NCBI GenBank assembly: GCA_033032865.1
Contig: JAWHQI010000263.1
Span: forward strand, 3,683,501-3,747,500
Source of the DNA: Dactylorhiza incarnata
Lineage: Eukaryota > Streptophyta > Magnoliopsida > Asparagales > Orchidaceae
Direction: 5' to 3'
Length of the DNA: 64,000 nt
Notes under the pieces: model-generated
Seen by the model: the letters and a program-made list of their open reading frames with translations, nothing else
Told to the model about the DNA's origin: nothing
Databases searched by the model: none
In this document: positions 10,221 through 22,115 of the stretch, in pieces
How positions within the stretch are numbered: position 1 is the stretch's first letter
Layout of the letters: every line of letters starts with the position of its first letter
Program-made: the position numbers and the translations under genes

Positions 10221-12537
10221 TTAAGAGTAGTCTTCAGTTTGGTCTTCCTTCCCAATGTCAATGCAAATCATCTAATAATAGAAACAAATCAACTAATAAT
10301 AGAAATGATCAATTTAGATACAAAAAAATGAGAATACAAAATAATGAGAATACATACAAATTTACCTTATCTTTTTTGGGACATGTTGAATTGTGGCCTT
10401 TCCCGCCACATGTACCACAAGTCCTTCTCTTTACTTGTGTTTGAGAGGTCTCTATACCCGATTCAATTCTGGATGAAATTTTGGGTCTTCCTTTTGTTTT
10501 CACAACGGAAGGATCTCGAATAGAAATACCATACGAACCTGGATAAATTGGAGTTGAACCTACTTGGCTGGCAATACTTGCAGGTTCTGAGTAATTGAAT
10601 GAATCCCTTATATTCTCCAACAATCCATTTAATGTTGACATAACAACATCATATGCTTCCTTTGATGCAGTTGCATGGGTGAAAATATTTGTTTGAGTAT
10701 TAGTTAACTTCCATTTCATCATGGGTGTCACGGTATTACTATTATCAATCAATTTTTCATTGTTAAATTTGCTTCTAGCAGAAATAGACCATCTCTTCAA
10801 TATATATAAGTCAGGAATACTTTGCAAATGCTTTTTAGCAATCATAATGTGCAGAATGTGTTTGCATAATAAACCATCCCTCTCAAATTTAGCACATTCA
10901 CAAAATATTTGAGTATTGCAATCATTGTACATGACATTGCACCAATTGCATGAATCCTCACAAGAAAGTCCAACGCTAAACGTTATAATGGTACCCATTG
11001 TATTTACTTCTTCATACCAACATTCTAAACTCTGTTTGAATTCTTGCTGAAAAAGCTTGAACATATTTTTGGTATAAAATTGGGTTGCAAATCTTTCAAG
11101 TGCGTAACCTGTCAACAAATTAGCTACTGAATTCAATGTGTTGAAATCTTCTTGTTCTTCTGCCTGATGTCGTGATTGCAATGCCTTTTCATATTGAGTT
11201 ATAAATTCTAATAATTGTGTTTTGGAATTTACAAAACCATCAAAAAAAGCATTGATGCTTTCACTCCGACCACTTGATGTCATTCCCGCAACAAAATGAT
11301 ATTTTAAATAAGCTGGAACCCAATGGTCTCTTCGATCCCACATCTTTGACAACCAACTGTTATTTTGAATGTTGTACTTTTTCAAAAATAGTTTCCATCT
11401 TAGTTCACTTGTGGGCACATCCTTGCTATTAAACCAATCATAATAGTCCTTCTTGAATTCTCCATGAATATCTCGGAATTCATAAACATGCTCAACAAGG
11501 TGTTTACCTATATGCCATGAGCAAAATCTATGACGTGTGTGCGGGAACACTCTTTTAATTGCATTGTACATTGCTCCATCCATATCAGTAATTATAACTT
11601 TTGGAGCTTGATCAAACATACATTTTAACCACTGATTGAACAACCAATAGAAGGTTTCTTCAGTCTCATCTGCTAATAAAGCACAACCAAATAAAATAGA
11701 CTGTCTATGATGATTTACGCCTGTAAAAGGTGCAAATGGCATCATAAATTTATTGGTTTTATAAGTAACATCAAACACAACAACATCCCCAAATGTTAAA
11801 AAATCATTTCTTGATCTTGAATCTGCCCAGAAAAAAGAACGAAGGACTAAATTAGAATCCAACTCAACATCAAAGTAGAAATTTGGATCTAACTGCTGCT
11901 GTTTCTTTAAATATTCAAACACTGAGACACCTTCAATTCCTATATTACTCTTTCGTTCTACACTCAAATGCATTGAAACTTGTTTTGCAGATATTGAGCT
12001 GTTAATATTCGTTTCATTTAAAATTTTTGCAATCTTTGAAGGACCAATTCCAGCACTATAAAGTTGATCCATCAACTTTTTAACTTCCTTATCTTTGTGA
12101 AGAACATTATGTGAACGATGTCTCTTAGCTTTCCTTGGAGTGTCTAACTCATGATTATGGTCTTTTATAAACCCAGTGACAACCCATTCATCGTCCTTAT
12201 TCCTACGAATATCCAATTTGGCCTTGCAATTTACTCTTGTCAAACGATGTGCTCTACTTGAAGATCCTTCTCCCTCTTTAGAAGTTTTAACTCCAGACTT
12301 ATTACATTCAAACCTTCTAGCAATAACGTCTCCTGAAGTAAATGATTTTGATGTTGAACCTTTCTTAATTCCAAATCCAACATTAAGGGCATAACTATTA
12401 TAAAACCAATATGCTTCATCAACACTTTCAAACACCAAACTAACATATGGTTCTCTAACACTGGGCACATTAGAATCTATATTTGTTTCAGCTTGATCAA
12501 TACTTTCAGGTTCTGAATTTGTTGAATTAGAAGTCAT
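10221..12537 (-). CDS. MULE transposase, FAR1/MURA-like, with SWIM and CCHC fingers
   Basis: A continuous ORF (12570-10309, 753 codons) encodes a DDE transposase acting on the element ends in the nucleus. Residues about 52-142 form a FAR1-type DNA-binding finger (C89, C115, H138, H140). The MULE core has D267 (VVFDVTY), D329 (IITDMDGAM), CxxH at 350-353 (CSWH) and E437 (GRSESIN). A SWIM finger follows (C557, C559, C569, H571), then a CCHC-like knuckle (C718, C721, H726, C730). The first 11 residues probably read through a leader intron ending CCTGTGTAG (12549), so Met12 at 12537 is the likely start. After residue 735 a GTAAATTT donor (10365) and an AG (10272) define a likely 94-nt intron followed by 16 codons ending at 10221. 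No stop breaks it; all catalytic residues are present. Confidence 0.85.
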
Positions 12538-12555
12538 TGAGAATAACCCTACACA

Positions 12556-13680
12556 GGAAAATAAATACACATGAACAAATACAAATTAACAAACACACTC
12601 ACATACACATTAACACATACACACATACACATTAACACACACACACACATGAACAAATACACATTAACAAACACACTCACATACACATACACACATACAC
12701 ACATACACATTAACACACACACACACACACACATTAGCACACACACATACACATTAACACATACACACTAGCACACACACATACACATTAACACACACAC
12801 ACATTAGCACACACACATACACATTAACACATACACACTAGCACACACACATACACATTAACACACACACACACACATTAGCACACACACATACACATTA
12901 ACACATACACACTAGCACACACACATACACATTAACACATACACATTAGCACACACACATACACATTAACACATACACACATACACACACACACATACAC
13001 ACTCGCATACTCTAAAGACATACCATTAAAATAAAAACACACAAATCCATATACATGAGCACATATACATTAACACATACACATTAGCACACACACATAC
13101 ACATTAACACACACACATTAGCACACACACATACACATTAACACATACACACTAGCACACACACATACACATTAACACACACACACACACATTAGCACAC
13201 ACACATACACATTAACACATACACACTAGCACACACACATACACATTAACACACACACACACACACACACATTAGCACACACACATACACATTAACACAT
13301 ACACACTAGCACACACACATACACATTAACACATACACAGTAGCACACACACATACACATTAACACATACACACATACACACACACATACACACTCACAT
13401 ACTCTAAAGACATACCCATTAAAATTAAAACACACAAATCCATATACATGAGCACATATACATTAACACATACACATTAGCACACACACATACACATTAA
13501 CACATACACATTAGCACACACACATACACATTAACACATACACACTCACATACACATGTACAAATACACATTAACACACATTCACATACACATTAACATA
13601 TACACACACACACACACTCACATAGACATGTACAAATACACATTAACATACACATACATACACAGAAATCCATCCCTCTA
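12556..13680. repeat. CA/TA-rich minisatellite in the MULE upstream region
   Basis: About 1.1 kb of ACACACATACACATTAACAC-like units alternates with TACACACTAGC variants. A higher-order duplication of about 385 bp is marked by ACTCTAAAGACATACC at 13009 and 13397. It lies upstream of the transposase start, in the position of promoter or leader. ORFs across it on both strands are products of the repeat. Confidence 0.88.
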
Positions 13681-13739
13681 CAAATCCATATCCCTGAAAA
13701 TAACAAAAAAATCGTGGCTAAGAAAGAACATACCCAATG

Positions 13740-14190
13740 CCGCGATGTGTAGCCCGAGCCGAAATCGTGATTGAAATCTCCCTCGCCGGAGCAGAAATCG
13801 GCCCTAGCAGGAAGCGCGAGGTGCTCGCCAGGGAGAAGGGAGCAGAAATCGGCCCTAGCAGGAAGCGCGAGGAGCTCGCCGGGGAGAAGGGAGCAGGAAT
13901 CGCGAGGGAGGAGCTCGCCGGGGGGAGCAGGAAAAGCGAATGAAATCTCCCTCGCCGGACCCTAAATTGGCCCTAGCAGGAAGCGCGAGGTGCTCGCCGG
14001 GGAGAAGGGAGCAGGAATCGCGAGGGAGGAGCTCGCCGGGGGGAGCAGGAAAAGCGAATGAAATCTCCCTCGCCGGACCCTAAATCGGCCCTAGCAGGAA
14101 GCGCGAGGTGCTCGCCGGGGAGAAGGGAGCAGAAATCGCGAGGGAGGAGCTCGTCGGGGGAGCAGGAAGCGCGAATGCTGGAGCTCGCCG
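13740..14190. repeat. GC-rich tandem repeat near the right MULE end
   Basis: A unit of about 119 bp (GAATGAAATCTCCCTCGCCG at 13938 and 14057) and shorter sub-units built on AAATCGGCCCTAGCAGGAAG and GAGCTCGCCGGGG repeat through this stretch. Base composition differs sharply from the AT-rich rest of the element. ORFs on both strands are repeat-encoded and not credible genes. Confidence 0.8.
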
Positions 14191-14200
14191 GGGGATTAAA

Positions 14201-14236
14201 CGCTCGCGCTTTTTTAACCCTAAAAAAGCGCGAGCT
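14201..14236. repeat. Palindromic terminal repeat of the MULE (right)
   Basis: CGCTCGCGCTTTTTTA and TAAAAAAGCGCGAGC pair in the same layout as the left end, but the outer stem is GC-rich instead of AT-rich. Confidence 0.72.
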
Positions 14237-14827
14237 TATAATATATATTTCGATATATATATATATGTATATATAAGCTGCTCGTCGAACGATGCTTCTG
14301 ATCAGTCGAACGATGCTTCTGATCAGTCGAACGATGCTAGCCAAATGTACATATATATATACATATATGATAATTATTATAATAATAATAATATTATTAT
14401 TATTATTTTATCACCAAAAATTAAACGGACGCTGAATCCAACGAAAATTTCGCCTAAGTTGAACGGCGGCGCTACGAATCCAACGGCGAAGTTGGAATCA
14501 AAATCCGACGTGCCGTTCTCGAGATATAAATGGCGGAATTTACGGCGAACTTTAAATACATGCAAAACTTCTAAAATGCGCCGAGCCTCCAAATGGCTCG
14601 GATCGCGACGAAACTTGACAGGTAAGTCTAAAATTAAATAATCTAATTTCCTAACGTAAAATTTTCCAATTCCGGGTCGTCGCAAAATTCGGTCGACTTG
14701 ACCCAAACGGACGCGAAAACGCGCAAACGGCGACGCGCCGCTAACTCGACGTTAAAAGTAACGCCCCGACGTCATTAACACGCCATCACTGAATTAAACA
14801 AATACCGGAAAAATCAGGGGCGTTACA

Positions 14828-15330
14828 ATGCGGGAAGCTTAGAGGATGATCCCTAACCCTTGGAGGAAGAAAAATCGCCCCTAGGGCGTTAACTGCGAAC
14901 TGGTCGTGGGCAAATGAAAGTCCTCTACTCGTGTGCGAAGGAACCTGTAACAGAATCCTTAGAAAAATAAGAGCGCACGAGTAGGCGCATGACCACTAGT
15001 CGTGCGAGGAGAAAAGTCCTCTACTTGTACGCGAAGGATTTTGAATCGACCAGAACTGGTGGAAGGCAAAATTGACGAGAAGATTTTTATGACACGACCA
15101 TTGGTCGTGCACGAAGAAATCCTATACTCGTGCGAGAAGGAGGGACAGTACTCTTACGATCCTCTGGAAAATTCTGGCCAATTAGCGCACACGACCACTG
15201 GTCATGCGCGAAGGGTCCACTGATCGTGCGTGAAAAAAACTGCACAATCAGTGACCAATGATGCGAAATGAGACGAAAACTCCCCGGAAATTCTACACAA
15301 AGCTGTACCTGCATGAAAAACAGTCATACC
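14828..15330. repeat. Non-coding stretch with CGACCA-NTGGTCGTGCG palindromes
   Basis: At least five imperfect copies of a palindrome ACGACCACTGGTCGTGCGCG occur between about 14990 and 15230, several followed by GAAG. It looks like the variable region of an LTR, but I cannot find the LTR ends. No gene is seen. Confidence 0.55.
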
Positions 15331-16590
15331 CACCATAATTCACAATAATAAACACATTCCATGCAATCAAATGTATATAATAATAACGAAAGGAAGGGAA
15401 TACATAAAATGATCACAAACATGCTCTATTTAGCCAAAACTCGCTCAAATGATGCAAAGAATGAATAAGAAGGATTTTATACTAGAACCACATAAAAGAA
15501 GAGCGACACCTCATGAAAACTAGGCTAAATAGAGCATAAAATACGATGTAAAGTATGCTCATCAGCCGTCCTAGATCTAAACCCTAGACCTAGTCTCCAA
15601 GACACGCGGTGAATTCTCCCTAATCCACACGAGGACCTAGTCGCCAATAACCACAGCGAATTCCCCCTAATCCACACAAGGACCTAGTCGCCAACAACCG
15701 CGACGAATTCTTTACCGCACACGAAAAACAATAAAGAAAAAATCGAATACAAAATAAGGCAAAAACTCCCAATAGAGATTTCTGAAAGAGGCGGCGAAGG
15801 AATATAGGAGATCAGCGTTGTCGATGCATTCGTTCTTCGCGTTGAATATGTGTGATGAATCCTCCTTCACAAATACTCCTTTTGATCTTGAAGTTGTAGA
15901 TGGGAGTGCTCTCAAACGTCTGAAATAAGGTCCCCCACAGAGTGCTCAGCGTGGTAGAGTTAGGGTTCCTCATTCATCAACGAGAGGATCAAAAATTGCC
16001 TTTTTATAGATTAAGACCCATACCGTCGGTGGTATTGATAACGCTTGTCGGTAACACTTAAGACAATATTTTGAGTGCCTGAATCTTCAACCAGGGAAGG
16101 AGATTTTGTGCTTTAGTAAATATTTCCTTTTAGGCATTACTAACGCCCGACGTTAGCGATACCACCCAGCAGTAGTATCCTTCCATATGTGCGCCCATCT
16201 TCCCGCCAAAGATCTCTCCTTGAAATTCATTTTGGCGCTCTTGCATACTCCAGGTCTAACGCCCGACGTTAGGAATAACACCCAGTTGTGGTGGATTTTA
16301 TCTTCGAGATGCATATCGTTAGGAAGGCTCCATGTCGACTAGAAGACTCCATGTCATCTTGACCAACATCCGACACAGGGAAAATATCATTGAGATGCTA
16401 ACGCCATGTGTTAGTGGTCGCTTTTCATCATTGTCCTAGATCAGTGCCCCATTCAGCTTGTAGCATCCTAGTGTCATACCTGTGAGTTCCTGAAGGCTAT
16501 AAACACAAAATAAGATTGATCAAATACAATATGAGATTTGTTATACTCAAACCAAAGAGGTGTAGAAAATCATGTTCCGACAACATCTGT
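15331..16590. repeat. Decayed repeat sequence with two short repeat types
   Basis: A block of about 59 bp containing CCTAATCCACAC and GGACCTAGTCGCCAA is duplicated (about 15605-15720). Further on, TAACGCCCGACGTTAG palindromes recur (16143, 16257, with relatives near 16030 and 16400). No coding domain is recognised. Confidence 0.5.
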
Positions 16591-16799
16591 TATTTTGTTT
16601 CTGTTATTACAATTCTAGGTTGTGCTTCAATGTATTTTTCGAATACTACTTTAATGTTTTAGTGCAATATATTTTCAAATATTGCCGATGAAAGAGCTAT
16701 TTTTAGGCACATACTTAAATAGAAGATGTGTCATTTCCACATTTAAGAAAGCTCAACAACTTTTGGTTGTACTTTTTAAGGACTAGAAGTACTTATTTA

Positions 16800-17560
16800 G
16801 GGATGCTTCACTTTTGCACTTTGTTTCCTTACCTGATTTGCCACAGAATATACCACTGCTATACAAGCTAATGAGACCGTACAAGCCAAACAAGCATGCC
16901 TTCTTGCTAGGGTAGTATTATGTTAAAATTACTGTGAACGAAGTAGCGCCAATTCTCGGTCTTCCCAGTAGGGGAGAGGAGTTTGAATTCAAAAGAGCTC
17001 CATAATTTGACGTTACATAGAGTCACCTACTAAATGAGCTGAACTAGTTAACGAATGAAGATGCATCCCTCACAGTGGAATTGTGGAGAGTGAATGTACT
17101 TACAAAGTATGTTCTTTAGATGTTCTTCTTTCCATTAAAGCCGCTAAGAATCCCTTTGAGCTTAAGGGATTTTGGAGGCTTGGATGAGTTCAGGAGATTC
17201 AATTGGCCCAAAGATATCCATGAGTTTCTACATTATCAGTTTGAGCTACTGCATACTCTCAGTTGCTATAGTGAAGAAATTGCTATCTTGGATTACCTTG
17301 AAGGGTGCTCAATTGTTGTTTTGGTAAGGGCTACACATTTTCTATAATTCATTAAATTATGACACTCACTAATTTGTTACCTTATAGGTTTGGTTCTTCG
17401 AGCACAACAATATTCATGTTCCACCCAATGATCCAGCGAGACCACGTTTATGCTGATGGGCAGCAAAGGGTGGTTTCAACTTCAAGTTTTATTCAGATTT
17501 GACTGGGAAGTTGTTTCCGAAAGATCTGTTAAATATTTTCTTAAAACACGTTCCATTAAA
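16800..17560 (+). pseudogene. Fragment resembling a DUF1985 / plant-mobile-domain-like gene
   Basis: Conceptual translation gives ITVNEVAPILGLPSRGEEFE near 16928, then an ORF (17120-17347) with FNWPKDIHEFLHYQFELL and YLEGCSIVVL. A GTAAGGGC donor at 17323 and an acceptor TTATAG near 17389 would splice VVL to VWFFEHNNIHVPPNDPARPRL. The order ILGLP-RG, then a helical stretch, then GC…LLQVWFYEH is what I know from DUF1985 and plant mobile domain proteins, families spread by transposons in plants. A TGA follows the splice product closely and the 5' part is broken, so it is a relic. The family assignment is by remembered motif style only. Confidence 0.4.
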
Positions 17561-18400
17561 TATATGTCACGTGGCCGATAACTACATATCTTATGTATAG
17601 GTGAGGATGACATTTGCATATATTAGCATGAAGGAGAAGGAGGTTTTAGGTGCTGAGGAAAAGGCTCAACAGAAGCAGAAGGCTCAGAAGATGGAGGAGG
17701 GGGAAAAGGAGAAAGAGATGAAAAAGTCATTAGGAAAGAAATTAGTCAATTAGGAGAAAAATATTTGAAAAAATTAGGCATGTACCCAACTACAACAAGG
17801 AAAGATTCCATTCCCTTTTTCCCTCATCCATTACATGTTGCATGTTCATGTTCCCAATCCATCAGCAGCAATGCCATTGTTGCCTCAAATTACTCTCGTC
17901 CTCCCTACGCAGTTTCATTCTTCAACGAAAACTCATATTGTTTCAATCGACGAATGTACCCTTGAGTTCAAATGTATTAAGAGGACTCGTGAAAAGCTGG
18001 AGGAAAAATAGAATCTCCAAAATAGATTCAGTTCCCTGGCAGGAGATTTCTTTCAGCCAGGTCCAGAGAGCTGATAGATTCAACATTAATTCGTTATGCC
18101 ATAGGGTAAATTGAGTACCTATTTGTATTGAGTTCATTATTCTCCGAGTTGCACTAAATATCTCATAATGCAATGACTATGTATTCGAGAGCGGTAATAT
18201 CACAATGCCAAGATTCAGGCTTGAGGATCTCTTACGGGAGGGATGACTTAGTGATACTTAGATTCTTTCATCATTATTTTGATCTATCGTAGGAGTATAT
18301 CACCTAAAAGTTGGAGGACATTTCTCTATGTGTCTCTGAATCATGCGGTAACATTTCTTACCATCTATTTTCTACCTTATATGAGTTTTTGGAAACCTAA
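17561..18400. other. Unassigned decayed sequence
   Basis: A Lys/Glu-rich stretch (17620-17760, EEKAQQKQKAQKMEEGEKEK) might be the charged tail of the upstream relic. Small ORFs at 17765-18114 show no recognisable domain. Nothing else is supported. Confidence 0.35.
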
Positions 18401-18408
18401 ATACCCAT

Positions 18409-19266
18409 GTGGTTGAACTCAAAATTCAACATGAAGAATATAATAAAGAGACAAAGAAAAAGGCATTGATGCTTAAATCAAAGAAGGAGGGCGAGCATGA
18501 TGTGGATGATGAGGAGAGATTCTTCATGCAAGGTTACAATAGGTTCATGAGAAATACAAAAAGGAGAAACGTCATCCAAAAATACATGAAGAAAGGCTTT
18601 GATAAAAGAGGCTTATGGTCAAAGAAGGCCATGTCAAGCAATGACGACGAGAAGAGGCCACCGCCGGAGTGATACCACTGCCGCAAGCTTGGGCACATAA
18701 GGATCAAGTGTCCAAAGTACCTGAAAGAGGAGAAGGAGAAATTGCACAAGATGAATGATAAAAATAAAGTGATTAATGTGACCACCTTGGATAAATCTTC
18801 CTCTGAGGAGTCAAGCGATGATAAAGAGGCAAACATGTACCTCATGGGAAAACAACACCCTCCTTCTGACGATGATAGTAGTGTCCAAAGTGATACTGTG
18901 GACCTCCACAAACTTATGATGACTTATTCTTTAACTAACTGAAAATAAGTAAATATTTTGATAAAATTTTAAAAGATCTTGATCTATTAATATATGAAAA
19001 TAAAATCTTGCTGAAAGAAAATAAAAATTTATCAAAAGAATTAATTAAGTTTGGAAAAGAGAAGATGACTTGTCAAGAGTGCGAAAACTCCATGGCAAGT
19101 GCAAAAACTCCATGACAAGAATCAAAGAATTGGAAGAGTTGCTCTCCAAGACCTCCTCGAATAATAGTAATGTCGAAAATAATTGGCATTTATCGTGGTT
19201 ATGTAGTACTTAGAAATTCAGTTTTACAAGTTTAAGATTGGTAGGAGTGGAGTTATGTAATGGTGA
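18409..19266 (+). pseudogene. gag: Copia-type gag fragment with broken zinc knuckle
   Basis: The ORF 18409-18672 ends in TGA exactly where the first Cys of a CX2CX4HX4C knuckle should be; reading on gives YHCRKLGHIRIKCPKYLKEE, then a Ser/Asp/Glu-rich stretch (SSSEESSDDKEANMYLM) and a helical tail with repeated Leu and Lys. This layout matches the C-terminal half of gag in elements 3 and 5, but the sequence is clearly a different family. It stops at the 5' LTR of element 3, which appears to have inserted into it. Confidence 0.65.
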
Positions 19267-20481
19267 TGTTGGGAACCTTACCTTCAATGTTCCTGATTTG
19301 AAGAAGTCCTCAAGTCAAAGATTAATACAGTTTGTATTTGACACATTTGCTTTTGAATATTGCTTTCAGGTACTATACAGTGCAAACCTAACATAGTGCT
19401 AGACTTAGTGTCATCAGACATAGTTTTTCCAATGTAATCCTTCATTGTGCAAAATACCATCTCGACCTATGATCTAGACTATATTAGACTTGTCACTAAC
19501 TCATCATCATTAGGAATAAAGGTCTAACAAGTAATCTAAAGCAAAGGATCTTAAGTGAGAAGATCAGAAATTAACTAAGTGAAATATCATCTTGGAAAGT
19601 CTAAATGTCGTCGAGTAAATGTCTCGGTATCATCTTGAAAACCTTAAGCTCCAAGACGATACCATCTTGTAAACACTCAACCAATCATATTTTGTCTAAT
19701 ATAGAAGAAGAAGGTCAATCTCTAAATATCGTCTTGGTAGTATACTTTCTAAGACGATATCATATTGACAATGCTCATTCACTCTCATATCATCTTGGAA
19801 GTATACACAGGATATCTGGAAGCACTTGAATGAAGGTAGAATTTGCCTACGGTAATTATCGTCGAGGTGATCTCAAATATCATCGAGGTCACGTGAAATG
19901 TCGTCGAGGAACCAACATGATATTTCATATGTATGCAAGGCAAATTCAACCAGATATGCTTATCACTTGGCTAAAAGATATAAAGAATCAATTATCGTCT
20001 TGAAGACTATAAAGAAATATCAAGTCGATTCGTGTAGAAGATTCGACTAGAAGAAGCAAAGCGGTGAAATATTGCTTGTGAACCACAAAGGGACATCAAG
20101 ATGATTTGTGTAGAAGATTCAACTAGAAGTACAAAGTAGTGAAATATCGTCTTGTGAACCACGAAGGGTCATCAAGACGATTCGTGCAGAAGATTCGACT
20201 AGAAGAGCAAAATAGTGAAATATCATCTTGTGAACCACAAAGGATCATCAAGATGATTCGTGCAGACGATTCGACTAGAAGATTGAAGCAGTGAAATATC
20301 GTCTTGTAGACCACCAAAGTCACCAAGATGATTTTTGCAGAAAAGTTGAAATAGTTATACAGAATTCAAATTCGACCAGAAGAATTGCATTCGACTAGAC
20401 ATCTAGTCAAATTGCGGAAAGGCCAGAATTCTAATTAAAGCGTAATTTTGGCATCACGTCATTTATTGCCGCCCTAGATTG
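19267..20481 (+). repeat. 5' LTR of element 3, first part
   Basis: The start TGTTGGGAACCTTACC matches the beginning of the 3' LTR (48244, TGTTG…GATTTGAAGAAGGCCTCAAG) and of the LTR of element 5 (49349). About 19600-20340 contains many copies of ATCGTCTTG / CAAGACGAT-like motifs with AAGATTCGACTAGAAG spacers. The LTR is interrupted by element 2 and resumes at 29626. Confidence 0.78.
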
Positions 20482-22078
20482 TGTAAGACCCCAATTCAGA
20501 AAAATCAGATTTCTGGAATCCAGCGCTGTCGCCGGCGATAGCGGCTATCGCCCGACGACAACGTTCTGTTGAGAAGGGTTCTGGAGAGGCTGTCGGGCGG
20601 CGTTAAGTGCTAACGTTGGCGACACCATGGCATGTGTCATGCACTGTTCGCAGCGGTGGCGTTGACGGGTCAAAGTCGGTTCTTGCTGGCGACAGCGGCT
20701 GTCGCCGGCGACAGCTCCAAATTGTACTTTGCAGCCGAAATCGTGGCCATTTATGGCACTTTGACTTTGGGGGCTGTTTTGGACTGAGGAGGCTCGGTGG
20801 TTGCATAGGGTGGCCGAAAACCCCCATCATTTCCTTATTCACTTAAGGGTTTAATTAAGAGAGAGAGAGAGCTTGGAGAAGGAGATGAATAGGGTTTTCC
20901 AACCCTAGAGCTCATCTTTGGTGGAGCTACACGCATCAGAATCCCTCATCGTTGGTGGCTACGCGTAGAGGAGGGTTATACGCTCCTTTCCATCCGTGCC
21001 AAAAGTCAAGCCATGGCTTCGAAGCGGCGTTTAAGGGTAACGATCACTTCTACCCTCATTTGGAGATGTTCTAGTCCATTCCTTGCATCGTTGAGGCCCC
21101 TACCCAAAAGGGTGAGGTCGTGGCCTCCGACGGGTCGATTCGTGTTATCCCCGTCAAATCTTGCATACATGTAGAGTCCATGCGTGAAATGGACGTAGGT
21201 GCGCTGTGTGAAGCCCATCCGAGACGGTTCGTCTGGATTGGTGATGCTTTTTGATATTGTGCGTGCTGGGGGAAAACCCCGTGTTGATATCCTGCTTCGT
21301 AGGACTAGAGAGTGCTACTGCATGCGCAACAACGCCTGGGGGTGTGCCCCGGGAAGCACCTAAAGTTAGAAGCAGAAAAGGAGTTCTGCTCACTGTCGCT
21401 GGCGATATTGACTATCGCCAGGCGACAGCTCCCAGACTTGGTTCTGGTGATTTTGTGCGTTCTGGGGCAGTGGGAGTGCTACTGCATGTGCAACAATGCA
21501 TGGGGGTGTGCCCCGGGAAGCACCCATAGCTAGAAGCCAAAATGGAGTTCTGTTCACTGTCGCTGGCGATATTGGATATCGCCAGGCGACAACTCCCAAA
21601 CTTGATTCTGGTGATGTTGTCGTGCCCACCTGTTGAGAGGACCTGATGCCTGTGTGCCCGACCTGTCAGGGTGTCCTGGTGGATGACTTAGCAGCCCGTA
21701 GAGCCGGCTAATTGAGAATACCTGGGCTGAGGGGACGCCATACCCGCTCTTCGTGTTGTATAACGAGAGCTGTGAACAACGGGCATTTGGCGAACCTGAA
21801 ACCGCACCATTGCAGCACCTGATTAGTGAGTCTCGTACAACATGTCGGGAAGCAATGGGAAAGAGTCTTCGGACTACGGGATGTTCACAATTAAAGTAGG
21901 GGGGAGCCCTGGTATTCGGGTCGCCGAGTTTAGCCTCGAAGGGCAGAAGCCATCAAGAGTGGATGGTGGTGGAAGGCGGAGTACACCAAAGAGTGCCTGA
22001 GAGCACGAGACGTGGAGGCCATTCCCACGTTTGTGATTGTTGCATATGTATGAACTGTTGTGGGCTTTCCTAGTCGCA

Positions 22079-22115
<37 letters not shown>

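Larger units (their letters stand above)
9815..14252 (-). mobile_element. Mutator-like transposon (MULE) nested in the LTR of element 1
   Basis: The insert is absent from the left LTR. Its ends are related inverted repeats: inward from the left, ATATAAGCTC…CTTTTTTA…TAAAAAAGC…GAGC, and the same order on the opposite strand from the right. Each end is also a palindrome (9830-9868 and 14201-14236). The insertion fell in a TA microsatellite, so the expected 9 bp duplication cannot be distinguished from the repeat. It carries one transposase gene on the minus strand and long tandem repeats upstream of it. Confidence 0.85.
1..14827 (-). mobile_element. Element 1: Ty3/gypsy Tekay-type LTR retrotransposon, left edge cut by window
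   Basis: On the minus strand the order is 5' LTR (7716-14827), initiator-Met primer site, gag, protease, RT, RNase H, integrase, chromodomain-like tail, polypurine tract, 3' LTR (1-2052, incomplete). That order and the C-terminal chromodomain-like stretch are typical of Tekay/Del chromoviruses. The two LTRs are almost identical outside a MULE inserted in the right copy, so the insertion is fairly young, yet pol carries three in-frame stops. The internal region is about 5.7 kb. The uninterrupted LTR would be about 2.7 kb. The left target duplication lies outside the window; the five bases after the right LTR are ATGCG. Confidence 0.93.
7716..14827 (-). repeat. 5' LTR of element 1, split by a MULE
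   Basis: Plus-strand boundaries are TGTCACAACCCGC (7716) and GGCGTTACA (14827). Flanks of the insert (7716-9814 and 14253-14827) match the left LTR and give about 2.7 kb without the MULE. A motif GATGCTTCTGATCAGTCGAAC is duplicated at 14291-14333 compared with the left LTR. The terminal inverted bases TGT…ACA are as expected. Confidence 0.92.

Noticed and set aside
12549..13774. ORFs rich in Thr/His or Val/Cys/Met on both strands
   Set aside because: They are translations of the CA/TA minisatellite, open in most frames because of the repeat.
14213..14226. Telomere-like AACCCTAAA
   Set aside because: A single occurrence as part of the palindromic MULE end, not a telomeric repeat.
13737..14344. 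ORFs in the GC-rich part of the MULE
   Set aside because: Internally repetitive on both strands and explained by the 119 bp tandem repeat.
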